Source: Mesorhizobium sp. (lineage in GTDB: Bacteria > Pseudomonadota > Alphaproteobacteria > Rhizobiales > Rhizobiaceae). From it: a stretch of DNA of 64,000 nt. Each line of letters starts with the position of its first letter. Position 1 is the stretch's first letter. Below the pieces are notes generated by a model. It was not told the origin of the DNA, did not search any database, and saw nothing but the letters and a program-made list of their open reading frames with translations. This document shows, piece after piece, positions 53,476 to 62,051 of the stretch. Location of the stretch: contig NZ_SUHQ01000022.1 in NCBI RefSeq assembly GCF_004962245.1, forward strand, positions 1-64,000, read 5' to 3'. The position numbers were made by a program, and so were the translations under genes.

Positions 53476-53632
53476 GGCTCGAGATCGGCCGCCCTTTTCC
53501 AGCACAGAACGACTGTCGCAAAAATTCACACAAGCGTGAGGCGAATTTCCGGAATTTTTAAGCCACCTTTGCCGTTATCGATGAGTTCGGAAATGCCTTC
53601 ACCCCGAAACATCTTCACCATGGAGCCAATGA

Positions 53633-54070
53633 ATGAGAAAGCTTATCCTCGCCATCTCGATGCTCGCCTTCGCCGGTTCGGCGGCGTTTGCCGATCCGAT
53701 CCTGGACCGACAGGCCCTGATGAAGGAACGTGGAAAGATCGCCGGCGGATTGTCGAAAGTGGTCAAGGGCGAAAACCCTTTCGATGCCGCAGCTGTGATG
53801 ACGTCGTTGCAGGCGCTTCAGGCTAATGCCGAAAAACTCGATATCGACGCGCTTTTCCCGGCCGGCAGCGACACCGGCGACACCACGGCTGCTCCCAAGA
53901 TCTGGCAAGACATGGCCGGTTTCAAGGCAACTCACGACAAGTATCTCGCCGACGTCAAGGCTGCGGTCGCCGCCGCCCCTGCCGACGTCGATGCCTTGAA
54001 GGCGCAATTCAACACCATCGGCGGCGATTGCGGCACTTGCCATGAGACCTATCGGATAAAAAAGGACTGA
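53633..54070 (+). CDS. Cytochrome c' / cytochrome c-556 family
   Basis: A 145-residue periplasmic haem protein. The signal peptide ends near residue 20 (AFA-DP). A four-helix bundle carries the single haem site CGTCH at 133-137, close to the C-terminus, as in cytochrome c' and c-556. These proteins can bind NO or carry electrons. It is nine bases upstream of a dihaem cytochrome c gene, so the two probably work together. Confidence 0.88.
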   Translation: MRKLILAISMLAFAGSAAFADPILDRQALMKERGKIAGGLSKVVKGENPFDAAAVMTSLQALQANAEKLDIDALFPAGSDTGDTTAAPKIWQDMAGFKATHDKYLADVKAAVAAAPADVDALKAQFNTIGGDCGTCHETYRIKKD

Positions 54071-54079
54071 TAGCGGGCG

Positions 54080-55030
54080 ATGCGCCTGCTGAAAAGAATC
54101 GTCGGCGCCGCCCTCGTTCTGGGGGCCGCCGGCGCGGTTGCCGGTTGGTTCCTGTCGGCGCCGGCCAGGCTCGACGCTGAGACCCTGGCGCAACTCGGCT
54201 CCGGTGATGCGGCCAGGGGCAAGCGCATTTTTTATGCTGGCGGCTGCACGTCCTGTCATGCCAAACCAGGTTCGCAAGGCGATGCCCGTCTTCAACTGGC
54301 CGGCGGTCTCGAACTCAAGACGCCGTTCGGCACCTTCGTGCCGCCGAACATCTCGCAGGATGCCAAGGACGGTATCGGCGCCTGGTCGGTCGAAGACCTT
54401 GCCAACGCCATGCTGAAGGGTGTGTCGCCGAGCGGCGAGCATTTCTATCCGGCGTTTCCCTATGCATCCTACGCGCGCATGAAGCCGGCCGACATTGCCG
54501 ATCTCCATGCCTTCCTGAAGACACTTCCCGCTGTCGCCGGCAAGACACGCGCGAATTCTCTGAGATTCCCGTTCAACATCCGTCGCGGCATCGGGCTGTG
54601 GAAACGTCTCTATCTGGGTGACCAGCCGGTGGTTTCCTTCCCCAATGGCACACCGGATCCGGTGATGGCCGGCCGCTACCTGGTCGAAGGGCCAGGACAT
54701 TGCGGCGAATGCCACACACCGCGCGCGTTCACCGGCGGCACCAAGAAGAGCGAGTGGCTGGCCGGGGCCACGGCCGCCGAGGGCAGCGGCATCGTGCCGA
54801 ACATCACCTCGGGCGAAGGCGGGCTCAGTGACTGGTCGGAGGCCGACATCGCCTACTATCTCGAAACCGGCTTCACGCCGGATTTCGATTCCGTGGGTGG
54901 CGCCATGGTCGACGTGCAGAGAAATATGGCCGAGCTGACGCCCGGGGACCGGGCGGCGATATCAGCCTATCTGAAGGCCATACCGCCGCATCCCAACGGC
55001 TATCCGGCGCGCAAACAGCCTTCGAGCTGA
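54080..55030 (+). CDS. Dihaem cytochrome c
   Basis: A 316-residue protein with an N-terminal hydrophobic segment (about 8-25, signal or anchor) and two class I cytochrome c domains. Haem sites are CTSCH at 56-60 and CGECH at 208-212, with probable Met ligands in the FYPAFPYASY and GIVPN stretches. It resembles the cytochrome subunits of periplasmic alcohol or sugar dehydrogenases. Here it is paired with cytochrome c-556, with no dehydrogenase beside it. Its redox partner is unknown. Confidence 0.88.
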   Translation: MRLLKRIVGAALVLGAAGAVAGWFLSAPARLDAETLAQLGSGDAARGKRIFYAGGCTSCHAKPGSQGDARLQLAGGLELKTPFGTFVPPNISQDAKDGIGAWSVEDLANAMLKGVSPSGEHFYPAFPYASYARMKPADIADLHAFLKTLPAVAGKTRANSLRFPFNIRRGIGLWKRLYLGDQPVVSFPNGTPDPVMAGRYLVEGPGHCGECHTPRAFTGGTKKSEWLAGATAAEGSGIVPNITSGEGGLSDWSEADIAYYLETGFTPDFDSVGGAMVDVQRNMAELTPGDRAAISAYLKAIPPHPNGYPARKQPSS

Positions 55031-55056
55031 ACGCCGGACGCCTCCAATCGATAGCG

Positions 55057-55137
55057 CATGATCTTCGGTTCGGATCACGCGCCAAGTCAAAGTGCTACAG
55101 CGTCCTCTACGCGTCCGAAAGGACGCTTGGCGCTGTG
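55057..55137. repeat. Dispersed palindromic repeat, copy 5 (degraded)
   Basis: The hairpin TACAGCG...CGCTGTG with GCGTCC/GGACGC inside is clear. The AAAATCGATT half is decayed to an ATGATCTTCGGTT-type stretch. It lies between the convergent dihaem cytochrome and oligopeptidase genes. Confidence 0.6.
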
Positions 55138-57245
55138 GGGGCAAAGTCGGCCTTGCCCGCCACCTTCAGCGCAAAGGCATAGGTGAAAGCGATTTCCTCG
55201 AGCCTGGAAAATCGGCCGGATGCGCCGGCATGGCCGGAGTCCATATTGATCTTGAACAGCACCGGATTGTCGCCTCGCTTGCGGTCGCGCAGCCGCGCCA
55301 CCCATTTGGCCGGCTCCCAATAGGTGACGCGCGGGTCGGTAAGGCCGGCAAGCGCCAGGATCGGCGGATAGTCGAGCGCTGCGACATTGTCATAGGGCGA
55401 GTAGGCGGCGATCGTCTGGTAGTCTTCCTCCGAGGCGATCGGATTGCCCCATTCAGGCCATTCCGGGGGCGTCAGCGGCAAGGTCGCATCCAGCATGGTG
55501 GTGAGCACGTCGACGAACGGAACCTCGGCGACGATGCCGCCGAAGCATTCCGGCGCCATGTTGGCGATCGCGCCCATCAGCATGCCGCCAGCCGAGCCGC
55601 CCTGAGCGACGATGCGGTCATGGGCCGTGTAGCGCTCGGCGACGAGGTGGTGTGCGACTGCGATGAAATCGGTGAACGTGTTCATCTTGTGCGCCCGCTT
55701 GCCGTCGTCATACCAGCCATAGCCCTTGTCCTTGCCGCCGCGGACATGGGCGATGGCGTAGACGAAGCCGCGATCGACCAGTGAAAGGCAATTGGTGTTG
55801 AACGCGGCCGGCACCGTGATGCCATAGGATCCATAGCCGTAGAGCAGGCAAGGCGCTGTTCCGTCGAGCGGCGTTTCGCGGTGGTGGATGAGCGAGATCG
55901 GCACCAACTCGCCGTCGCTGGCAGGCGCCATCAGCCGCCGGGTGACGTAGTGGTCCGGGTCGTGACCGGACGGAACTTCCTGGGTCTTCAGCAGCACGCG
56001 CTCGCGGGTGCGCATATTGTAGTCGAAGACCTGCGCCGGCGTCGTCATCGACGAGTAGGAAAAGCGCATGATCTCGGTGTCGTATTCATACGATCCCGAC
56101 AGGCCAAGCGAGAAGGCTTCCTCGTCGAAAGAGATGAGGTGTTCCTCGCCGCTCTTGCGGTCGCGCACGACGATGCGCGGCAGGCCTTCCTTGCGTTCAA
56201 GCCTGACCATATGGTCCTTGAAACCGATCACCGAGAGGATCAGCCGGCCCGCTTCGTGCGGCACCAGTTCCTGCCAGTTGGCGCGCACCGGGTCGCTCGC
56301 CGGCGCCGTCATGATCTTGAAATCCTTGGCGCCGTCGGCGTTGGTGAGAATGAAGAAGATGTCGCCGCCTTCTTCGAGGTCGTATTGCAGGCCGGTCTCG
56401 CGCGGCGAAACCAGCTTTGGTTCAGCGAACGGCTCGCTGGCGCTCATCAGGCGGTATTCCGAGGTTTCGTGATCGTTGATGCCGATCATGATCCACTCGT
56501 TGGAGCGCGTGCCGCCGACATTCATGAAGAAGCCGGGATCGGTTTCCTCATAGATCAGCCGGTCATTCTGCGGGTTGTCGCCAAGGGCGTGGAACAGCAC
56601 CTTGGAGGGGCGATGGTTGGAATCGAGGCGGGTGTAGAAGAACCCGTCATTGCCGGCATCCCACACGCCGCCGCCACCTGTGTCCGGAATCTGGTCCGTC
56701 AACTCGTTGCCGCTGGCGAGATCGCGCACACGAAGCGTGAAGAATTCGGAGCCCTTGTCGTCGAACGCCCACAGCAGCTTGCCGTGATCGGCCGAATGGT
56801 CGACGCCACCGAGGCGGAAATAGGCCTTGCCCTCGGCTTCGAGGTCGCCATCGAGCAGGATCTGTTGGTCGCCGCCATCGCGCGGCATGCGGAAATAACG
56901 CGGCTGCTCGCCGCCAAGCTTGAAGGATGACCCATAGGCATAGGGCCCATCCTTCATCGGCACGGAAGAATCGTCTTCCTTGATGCGGCCTTTCATCTCC
57001 TTGAAAAGCTGCTTCCGCAACTGGGCGGTGTCGGCCATCAGCGCCGCCTGATAGGCGTTCTCGGCTTCGAGATGGGTGCGGATCCGGCTGTCGAGCAGGG
57101 ATGGATCCCTGAACACCTCTTGCCAATTGTCGGCTCGCAGCCAGGCATAGTCGTCCGTCCGGGTTACTCCATGATGTATGTCGAAAACCGGTCGCTTCTC
57201 TGGCTGCGGTGGGCTGACAGTTGGAAATACTGGGGTTCTGGTCAT
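55107..57245 (-). CDS. ptrB: Oligopeptidase B
   Basis: A 712-residue serine peptidase of the prolyl-oligopeptidase family that cleaves small peptides after Arg or Lys. A seven-bladed propeller (about 80-430) is followed by an alpha/beta-hydrolase domain. The nucleophile is about Ser551 in GGSAGG. The catalytic His lies in MDSGHAGASG, and the acidic residue lies between them. The start ATG 57245 gives the usual family length. It is cytoplasmic or periplasmic. The gene overlaps repeat copy 5 at its 3' end. Confidence 0.92.
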   Translation of the reverse strand: MTRTPVFPTVSPPQPEKRPVFDIHHGVTRTDDYAWLRADNWQEVFRDPSLLDSRIRTHLEAENAYQAALMADTAQLRKQLFKEMKGRIKEDDSSVPMKDGPYAYGSSFKLGGEQPRYFRMPRDGGDQQILLDGDLEAEGKAYFRLGGVDHSADHGKLLWAFDDKGSEFFTLRVRDLASGNELTDQIPDTGGGGVWDAGNDGFFYTRLDSNHRPSKVLFHALGDNPQNDRLIYEETDPGFFMNVGGTRSNEWIMIGINDHETSEYRLMSASEPFAEPKLVSPRETGLQYDLEEGGDIFFILTNADGAKDFKIMTAPASDPVRANWQELVPHEAGRLILSVIGFKDHMVRLERKEGLPRIVVRDRKSGEEHLISFDEEAFSLGLSGSYEYDTEIMRFSYSSMTTPAQVFDYNMRTRERVLLKTQEVPSGHDPDHYVTRRLMAPASDGELVPISLIHHRETPLDGTAPCLLYGYGSYGITVPAAFNTNCLSLVDRGFVYAIAHVRGGKDKGYGWYDDGKRAHKMNTFTDFIAVAHHLVAERYTAHDRIVAQGGSAGGMLMGAIANMAPECFGGIVAEVPFVDVLTTMLDATLPLTPPEWPEWGNPIASEEDYQTIAAYSPYDNVAALDYPPILALAGLTDPRVTYWEPAKWVARLRDRKRGDNPVLFKINMDSGHAGASGRFSRLEEIAFTYAFALKVAGKADFAPTAPSVLSDA

Positions 57246-57344
57246 TGCGCCTCGCTGTGGAAGTTATTTGAACGGCGAATGAACACGCCGATCAGCGCGG
57301 GTTCAAGAGCCGGAACGTATGTTTCGCCGGGCTCTACCGCATCG

Positions 57345-57441
57345 GCCCGAAAATCGGGATCGATTTTCGGAAAGCACGATGCGTCAATCAAAAGTGCTGG
57401 AGCGTCCTTTTGCACGTCCAAAAGGACGCGCGGCGCTCCAG
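57345..57441. repeat. Two-part dispersed palindromic repeat, copy 6
   Basis: The AAAATCGGGATCGATTTT half comes first, then a hairpin with GGAGCG...CGCTCC ends and GCGCG inside. It lies between the divergent oligopeptidase and SH3 genes, just before the SH3 gene start. Confidence 0.7.
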
Positions 57442-57466
57442 AAGATGAGCCGGAGGAGAGAGAAAG

Positions 57467-57835
57467 ATGAAATTCCGTTTTCACGCTGCCGCGGCTCTCG
57501 CCGTCGCTTCGACAGTTTTGGTCTTTACCGGCCAGTCTCATGCAACCGTGTTCGCAGCTTGGCAAGTGACCAACGTGCCGTTTGGCGACACGCTCAACGT
57601 GCGCAAGTATCCGGCGGGGTCATCCCAGAAGCAGGCCGCCTATCCCAACGGTGCCGTTTTGCAGATGACCGGGAAATGCACCGGCGGCACAAACCTGCTC
57701 GACATCGCCAATCAGCCAGCCTGGAAGCAGAAACAGAAAATCCGCTATCGCTGGTGCGAAGTCTGGCACGATCCGGCACGGAACGGCGATTTCGTTACCG
57801 GCTGGGTTTATGGAAAATACATCACTCCATATTGA
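57467..57835 (+). CDS. SH3-domain secreted protein
   Basis: A 122-residue protein with a signal peptide (1-25, cleaved near SHA) and a bacterial SH3-like domain (about 30-118) with the motif VTNVPFGDTLNVRKYPAGSS. These domains bind cell-wall or other ligands in the periplasm. It has GGAGAGAG upstream of ATG 57467. The gene stands alone. The ligand is unknown. Confidence 0.8.
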   Translation: MKFRFHAAAALAVASTVLVFTGQSHATVFAAWQVTNVPFGDTLNVRKYPAGSSQKQAAYPNGAVLQMTGKCTGGTNLLDIANQPAWKQKQKIRYRWCEVWHDPARNGDFVTGWVYGKYITPY

Positions 57836-58267
57836 TGGATCGGTGCCTATCCGCAGCGCTGATTTCTGGCTTGCTCGCAGACGAGAGATAAGCCGCAACC
57901 TATGGTTTCGCGGATTGTGAAAACAACCAGATAGCCTGCGTCGCAACCAAGCATAGCCAAGCATTGAGATCTTTTTACTGGCCATCACGGATGTAACGGA
58001 AGCGTGACGCAGCGTCAGCCGTTGCTGGTCTGACCAGAAAATATCGCAAAGTTACAGAGTGCACGAAAGATTGAAGCTGATCGTGGAATATTTGATTAAC
58101 ATCGATGAATATAGCGCAAGAAGCGAATTGACTTACTTGGTTCACTGCCTCATTAGGATACCGCGACGCGAATCGCAGAGGCTCTTTCCTGCAAAAATTT
58201 CGCGCAATGCCCGACCTATCAAAAATAGGGCGCAGATAGAAACAACTCTCGTTGGGGCCATGAAGCC
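57836..58267. other. 432-base region upstream of mucR
   Basis: The stretch is AT-richer than its neighbours and holds T-A-rich steps near 58085-58130. MucR proteins bind such AT-rich DNA and repress themselves, so it is the likely control region of mucR. An 83-codon open frame at 58059-58310 overlaps the mucR start and has no family resemblance. Confidence 0.5.
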
Positions 58268-58693
58268 ATGGATATTGTCGAAACACCTTCCAGAAATAGT
58301 GATGCGCTGATCGAATTGACGGCCGACGTCGTCGCCGCCTATGTCAGCAACAATCCGGTGCCGGTCGGCGAGCTGCCGAGCCTTATCGCCGATGTCCATG
58401 CTGCCCTCGGGCGCGTGGGCGGCGCCAGTGAACAACCTCCAGCCGACAAGCAGAAGCCGGCTGTAAACCCGAAACGCTCCGTCCATGACGACTACATCGT
58501 CTGCCTTGAGGACGGCAAGAAGTTCAAGTCGCTGAAGCGTCATTTGATGACCCACTACGGTCTGACGCCCGACGAGTACCGTGAAAAATGGGGCCTGGAC
58601 GCGAGCTATCCGATGGTTGCTCCCAACTATGCTGCTGCCCGCTCGCAGCTTGCCAAGAAGATGGGTCTCGGCCGCAAGCGCAAGGGGCGCTGA
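58268..58693 (+). CDS. mucR: Ros/MucR-family zinc-finger regulator
   Basis: A 141-residue DNA-binding regulator of exopolysaccharide, motility and other genes. The finger CLEDGKKFKSLKRHLMTHY lies at 79-97. It has Cys79, Asp82, His92 and His96, so the second Cys of Ros is replaced by Asp, the variant known in Mesorhizobium and Brucella. The N-terminal half carries the conserved LTADVVAAYVSNN. ATG 58268 gives the usual length. A perfect terminator follows at 58745. Confidence 0.93.
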   Translation: MDIVETPSRNSDALIELTADVVAAYVSNNPVPVGELPSLIADVHAALGRVGGASEQPPADKQKPAVNPKRSVHDDYIVCLEDGKKFKSLKRHLMTHYGLTPDEYREKWGLDASYPMVAPNYAAARSQLAKKMGLGRKRKGR

Positions 58694-58708
58694 TACCGGC
58701 TCTCGTCC

Positions 58709-58742
58709 CAACCTGGGTCAAACAACAACCTGGGTCAAACAA
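58709..58742 (+). repeat. Tandem 17-bp duplication after mucR
   Basis: The unit CAACCTGGGTCAAACAA occurs twice with no gap, at 58709-58725 and 58726-58742. It lies just before the mucR terminator. A recent slippage duplication is the simplest reading. Confidence 0.9.
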
Positions 58743-58744
58743 TA

Positions 58745-58768
58745 AACGGCGCCTCCGGGCGCCGTTTT
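58745..58768 (+). terminator. Rho-independent terminator after mucR
   Basis: A perfect 9-bp stem (AACGGCGCC and GGCGCCGTT) closes a TCCG loop, followed by TT. It ends mucR transcription before the convergent sufE gene. Confidence 0.8.
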
Positions 58769-58856
58769 GCGTTTGGGCATTGCTGGAGCAATCGATATGC
58801 GTTGCGCCATATGCAAGATTCCGCAGTGCGGGGGCAATCGCGCGCAGGTCGTCTAA

Positions 58857-59285
58857 TCAGGCGGTCTGCCTCAAGGCCGCCTCGGCGTCGCGCTTGATGC
58901 GCTTGACCATCGAACGAAGACCATTGGCGCGTTGCGGCGACAGGTGTTCGTCGAGGCCGAGTGCCTTCAGCGTGGCTTCCGCGTCGATTTTCTGGATCTC
59001 GCTGGCGGGTCGTCTCGAAAACAGCGCCAGCATGATGGCGACAAGGCCGCGCACGATATGGGCGTCCGAATCACCGGCGAAGGTGACGACCGGGTCGGCA
59101 CCTGGCCCATAGTCAGTGGTCAGCCAGACCTGGCTGACGCAGCCAGGCACCTTGTTGGTGGGGGTGCGTTCCTCATCGGGAAACGGCGGCAGGGCCTCGC
59201 CCAACTCGATTACATAGCGATAGCGGTCTTCCCACTCGTCAAGCAGGGAGAAGTCGTCGCGGATCGTTTGGATCGTCGTGGTCAT
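58857..59285 (-). CDS. sufE: SufE-family cysteine desulfuration protein
   Basis: A 142-residue protein that accepts sulfur from a cysteine desulfurase for Fe-S cluster assembly. Cys49 in KVPGCVSQVWL is the sulfur-carrying residue. Length and the HIVRGLVAIMLALF core match SufE. ATG 59285 is the likely start; ATG 59321 is in frame. The convergent mucR is unrelated in function. No sufS neighbour is present. Confidence 0.93.
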   Translation of the reverse strand: MTTTIQTIRDDFSLLDEWEDRYRYVIELGEALPPFPDEERTPTNKVPGCVSQVWLTTDYGPGADPVVTFAGDSDAHIVRGLVAIMLALFSRRPASEIQKIDAEATLKALGLDEHLSPQRANGLRSMVKRIKRDAEAALRQTA

Positions 59286-59399
59286 CACCTCGGATATAGT
59301 CATCCGGCGGCGCCGCGTCACGGAAAAAGAGGAAAAACACCATAGGCGTCGAAAGCGCGGGCGCCCTGCGGTGCATTGACAGACACAGCTGAAAATAGC

Positions 59400-59768
59400 T
59401 CAGTTTTTCACCGGCAAGTCGACTTTCATCGGCAAGTCGACTTTCGCGGGCAACACGACGGCCTCGGGCACGCTGCCGGTCGTTGTCGCCGTGTCGGGTT
59501 CGGCGGTCTTGTCGTCCAGCATGGCGGCCGCGATCTTGGCGGTCTCCCTGGCGCGGGCGGTGATCGTGTGCATTGCGGATTTGCCGGTCTCGCAGACATC
59601 GGGCTTGCGCTCGCATATGCCGGCAATGTCGCCGACCGCTTCGCGTGCCGCAAACAAGGCCTGGATCGGCCCGACGCTTTGGTGGCCTGCCTCGTCGGAG
59701 CCGACATTCAGCGGCAGCGCCAGAAGCACCAGCGAAAACCAGAAAGCCATCCTTGTCAGAAAGCCCAT
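59400..59768 (-). CDS. DUF5330 protein, secreted or membrane-anchored
   Basis: A 122-residue protein with an N-terminal hydrophobic segment (1-22) and a central region (about 30-80) with two cysteines (ICERKPDVCETG) that fits DUF5330. The C-terminal tail is low complexity (VLPAKVDLPMKVDLPVKN). The role is unknown. It is divergent from the histidine kinase gene. Confidence 0.75.
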   Translation of the reverse strand: MGFLTRMAFWFSLVLLALPLNVGSDEAGHQSVGPIQALFAAREAVGDIAGICERKPDVCETGKSAMHTITARARETAKIAAAMLDDKTAEPDTATTTGSVPEAVVLPAKVDLPMKVDLPVKN

Positions 59769-60284
59769 CTGTATGCCCTCTCATCCGTGACCGGATCATG
59801 CATTCGTGCGGCATGACCTCTTTATGGATACGATAGTGGCATGACCGCGCAAAGGACGGCTTGCCCGGTCAGTGAAAATTTTCCTCAATTTTTAGGCAAA
59901 TTCGAAACGAAGCATTTTGCAATGGATCTGCCTTAAATCCAGTGGATTTTCTTCACGTAAGGTTAACCATCCATCTAACTGTTTTCTATAGTAATTTCCC
60001 CGAAGCGCGGCGCGTCGATGGCGATTGTTACAGGCGCAGGGTCGGTCCGCTCGGATAACCCTCCATTTACTATGGCTGCAATTGCCCAGCTTTCGCCGCG
60101 CCGGCCTCCCAATATTTTGCTTCAGACCGGGCATCGGTCGGCCCCGCCTTATTCATTCCTTAAACGCTGGATGCGAGTTTCAGACCAACAAGAAGCGACC
60201 TTCGAAGCGGGGCCGTTCACGACCGGGTGCGAGTGCGTTGAGTTGAGTTCGATCAGGGCCAGATACGTTGAGTTGCCCGGCGCG
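59769..60284. other. Region between the DUF5330 gene and the histidine kinase
   Basis: Roughly 516 bases, depending on the kinase start. It is AT-rich at 59870-60000 and includes TTAACCAT-type sequence at 59962-59970. The in-frame open stretch from 60018 may encode an N-terminal extension of the kinase, but it does not read like a typical signal. No other gene is seen. Confidence 0.45.
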
Positions 60285-62051
60285 ATGGCGGCCGGTTGCG
60301 AACGTATGGTTCATCCGTCCATCCTCGGACAGAACGACCGCTTGCGCCAGCGCCGGTTTATCGGTGTCATGCTGGCCGCTCCGTTCTTCGCCGCGGGGGC
60401 AGCAGTCACGCTGGTCACCTCGGGCCTGGGCGCGGCGGTGACGATGGCTGCGATCTTTGCGACTTTCGGCCTTTGCTGGTTTACCGCTTTGCTGGTGGCG
60501 GCATCGGGCAAGATGACGTTCGCTGGCCAGGCCGCCCTGGCGATGGGCAGTCTTGCTCTTGCCGGTGTCATTGCCGCAGCGGGAGGTCTGGCCTCGCCGG
60601 TCGCCATGCTTGTCGTGGCACTGCCGTTCGAGGCCTGGTGGATCGGCGCGTCTCGTCGCGCCGCACTGTGGGGTTCCGTATCCGCATGTGTCGCTATCCT
60701 GTTGCAGTTTTTTGCCGGATCTGTCTTCCCGTTCGGCGCGGCGGAAATCGCCGCGTGGCATTGGCTGCTGCCGCTGGCCTGGGCGTTCACTCTGGTTCCG
60801 CGCGTCGCAGCACTTGGCAACCCGGCCGGCGCGCAGCTTGATCCGATGACCGATGATCGGCTCGAGACCGTCATCGACGCCGTTGTCCTGCGGGTCGGCA
60901 GGCATGGCGAGGTTGTCGATGCGTCGGCAAAGGCGCGCACGATCCTGAAGCTGCAGCCGGAGCTGCTGTTCGGCACCGGCCTGTTCGACCGTATCCATCT
61001 GTCCGACCGCGTCGCATACCTCAGCGCGCTGGCCGACATGCGCGATGGCGCGTCGGCGCGCCGGCTCGATCTTCGCGTCCGGCTGCCGCAAAACGGCAAC
61101 GGCCCGACGGCGGACAATTACCGGCCGTTTTCCCTTGAGCTGACGCGGGCGCAAGAGCAGGAGGACGTCTTCACATTCGTCCTGCGCGAGAACGACGAAG
61201 TCGCCGGATTGCGCGAAGAGCTTGCCGCTGCGAAAGAGGCGGCCGCGTCTGCCGAAGTGGCGAAGGGACGGTTTCTGGCGGTCGTCAGCCACGAGCTTCG
61301 CACGCCGTTGAACGCCATCATCGGTTTTTCCGACATGCTGCTGCATGAGATGTTCGGCACCTTCAAGGATCCGCGCCAGAAGGAATATGTCGGCCTGGTC
61401 AAGGAGTCCGGCCAGCATTTGCTTGCCGTCGTCACCTCGATACTCGATGTGTCGAGGATCGAGGCCGGTGCCTACGCAACCGAGCCGGAACCATTCCGCT
61501 TCCTGGAAGCGGTCGAAATGTGCCAGTCGATGATGCGCTTGCAGGCTGAGGCAAAGAACATCGATCTGCAGGCGCAGATCGCGCCCGACGCAGGCGAGAT
61601 AAACGCCGATCGCCGTGCCGTGCAGCAGATCCTCATCAACCTCGTCTCCAACGCGATCAAGTTCACGCCCGATGGCGGCGATGTCGTTATCGGCGCCAAG
61701 CGGATCGGCTCGCGACTGCATTTCTGGGTCAGGGACACCGGCATCGGCATCGCCGAGGAAGACTTTGCCAACCTCGGCAAGCCGTTCATGCAGATCCAGA
61801 ACGACTATACGCGCCGCTTCGAGGGAACCGGGCTCGGCCTGTCGCTGGTGAAGGGCCTGGTGGCGCTGCACGAGGGCACGATGTCGATCGAAAGCATGCC
61901 GGGCGAGGGCACCACGGTCACGATCAGCTTGCCGGTGAACGGACCGAAAGGACGTTCGACGGACAAGCCCGGCGTGCTGCCGATGCCTGCGGCCAAGACG
62001 GAAGGGGAGACGAAAGGGGACAGGGATGGCTCGCTCCGCAAAACGGCCTAA
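60285..62051 (+). CDS. Membrane sensor histidine kinase, PdhS/DivL-like
   Basis: A 588-residue kinase if ATG 60285 is the start; ATG 60171 and ATG 60018 are in frame. It has an N-terminal membrane domain of about five or six helices, a PAS-like region (about 190-315), a histidine box with His336 in SHELRTPLNA, and an ATPase domain with NLVSNAIKFTP, DTGIGI and GTGLGL. The region after the His box (GFSDMLLHEMFG, PEPFRF) resembles the PdhS/PleC cell-cycle kinases. Its partner is probably the peptidoglycan-binding protein, which it overlaps. Confidence 0.85.
   Translation: MAAGCERMVHPSILGQNDRLRQRRFIGVMLAAPFFAAGAAVTLVTSGLGAAVTMAAIFATFGLCWFTALLVAASGKMTFAGQAALAMGSLALAGVIAAAGGLASPVAMLVVALPFEAWWIGASRRAALWGSVSACVAILLQFFAGSVFPFGAAEIAAWHWLLPLAWAFTLVPRVAALGNPAGAQLDPMTDDRLETVIDAVVLRVGRHGEVVDASAKARTILKLQPELLFGTGLFDRIHLSDRVAYLSALADMRDGASARRLDLRVRLPQNGNGPTADNYRPFSLELTRAQEQEDVFTFVLRENDEVAGLREELAAAKEAAASAEVAKGRFLAVVSHELRTPLNAIIGFSDMLLHEMFGTFKDPRQKEYVGLVKESGQHLLAVVTSILDVSRIEAGAYATEPEPFRFLEAVEMCQSMMRLQAEAKNIDLQAQIAPDAGEINADRRAVQQILINLVSNAIKFTPDGGDVVIGAKRIGSRLHFWVRDTGIGIAEEDFANLGKPFMQIQNDYTRRFEGTGLGLSLVKGLVALHEGTMSIESMPGEGTTVTISLPVNGPKGRSTDKPGVLPMPAAKTEGETKGDRDGSLRKTA

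Noticed and set aside
58059..58310. An 83-codon open frame upstream of mucR
   Set aside because: It overlaps the mucR start in another frame and matches no family. The region is better explained as the mucR promoter.
59962..59978. A possible CtrA site (TTAA-N7-TTAA) before the histidine kinase gene
   Set aside because: Only the first TTAA half is present. The second half reads TCTA at the required spacing, so the match is too weak.
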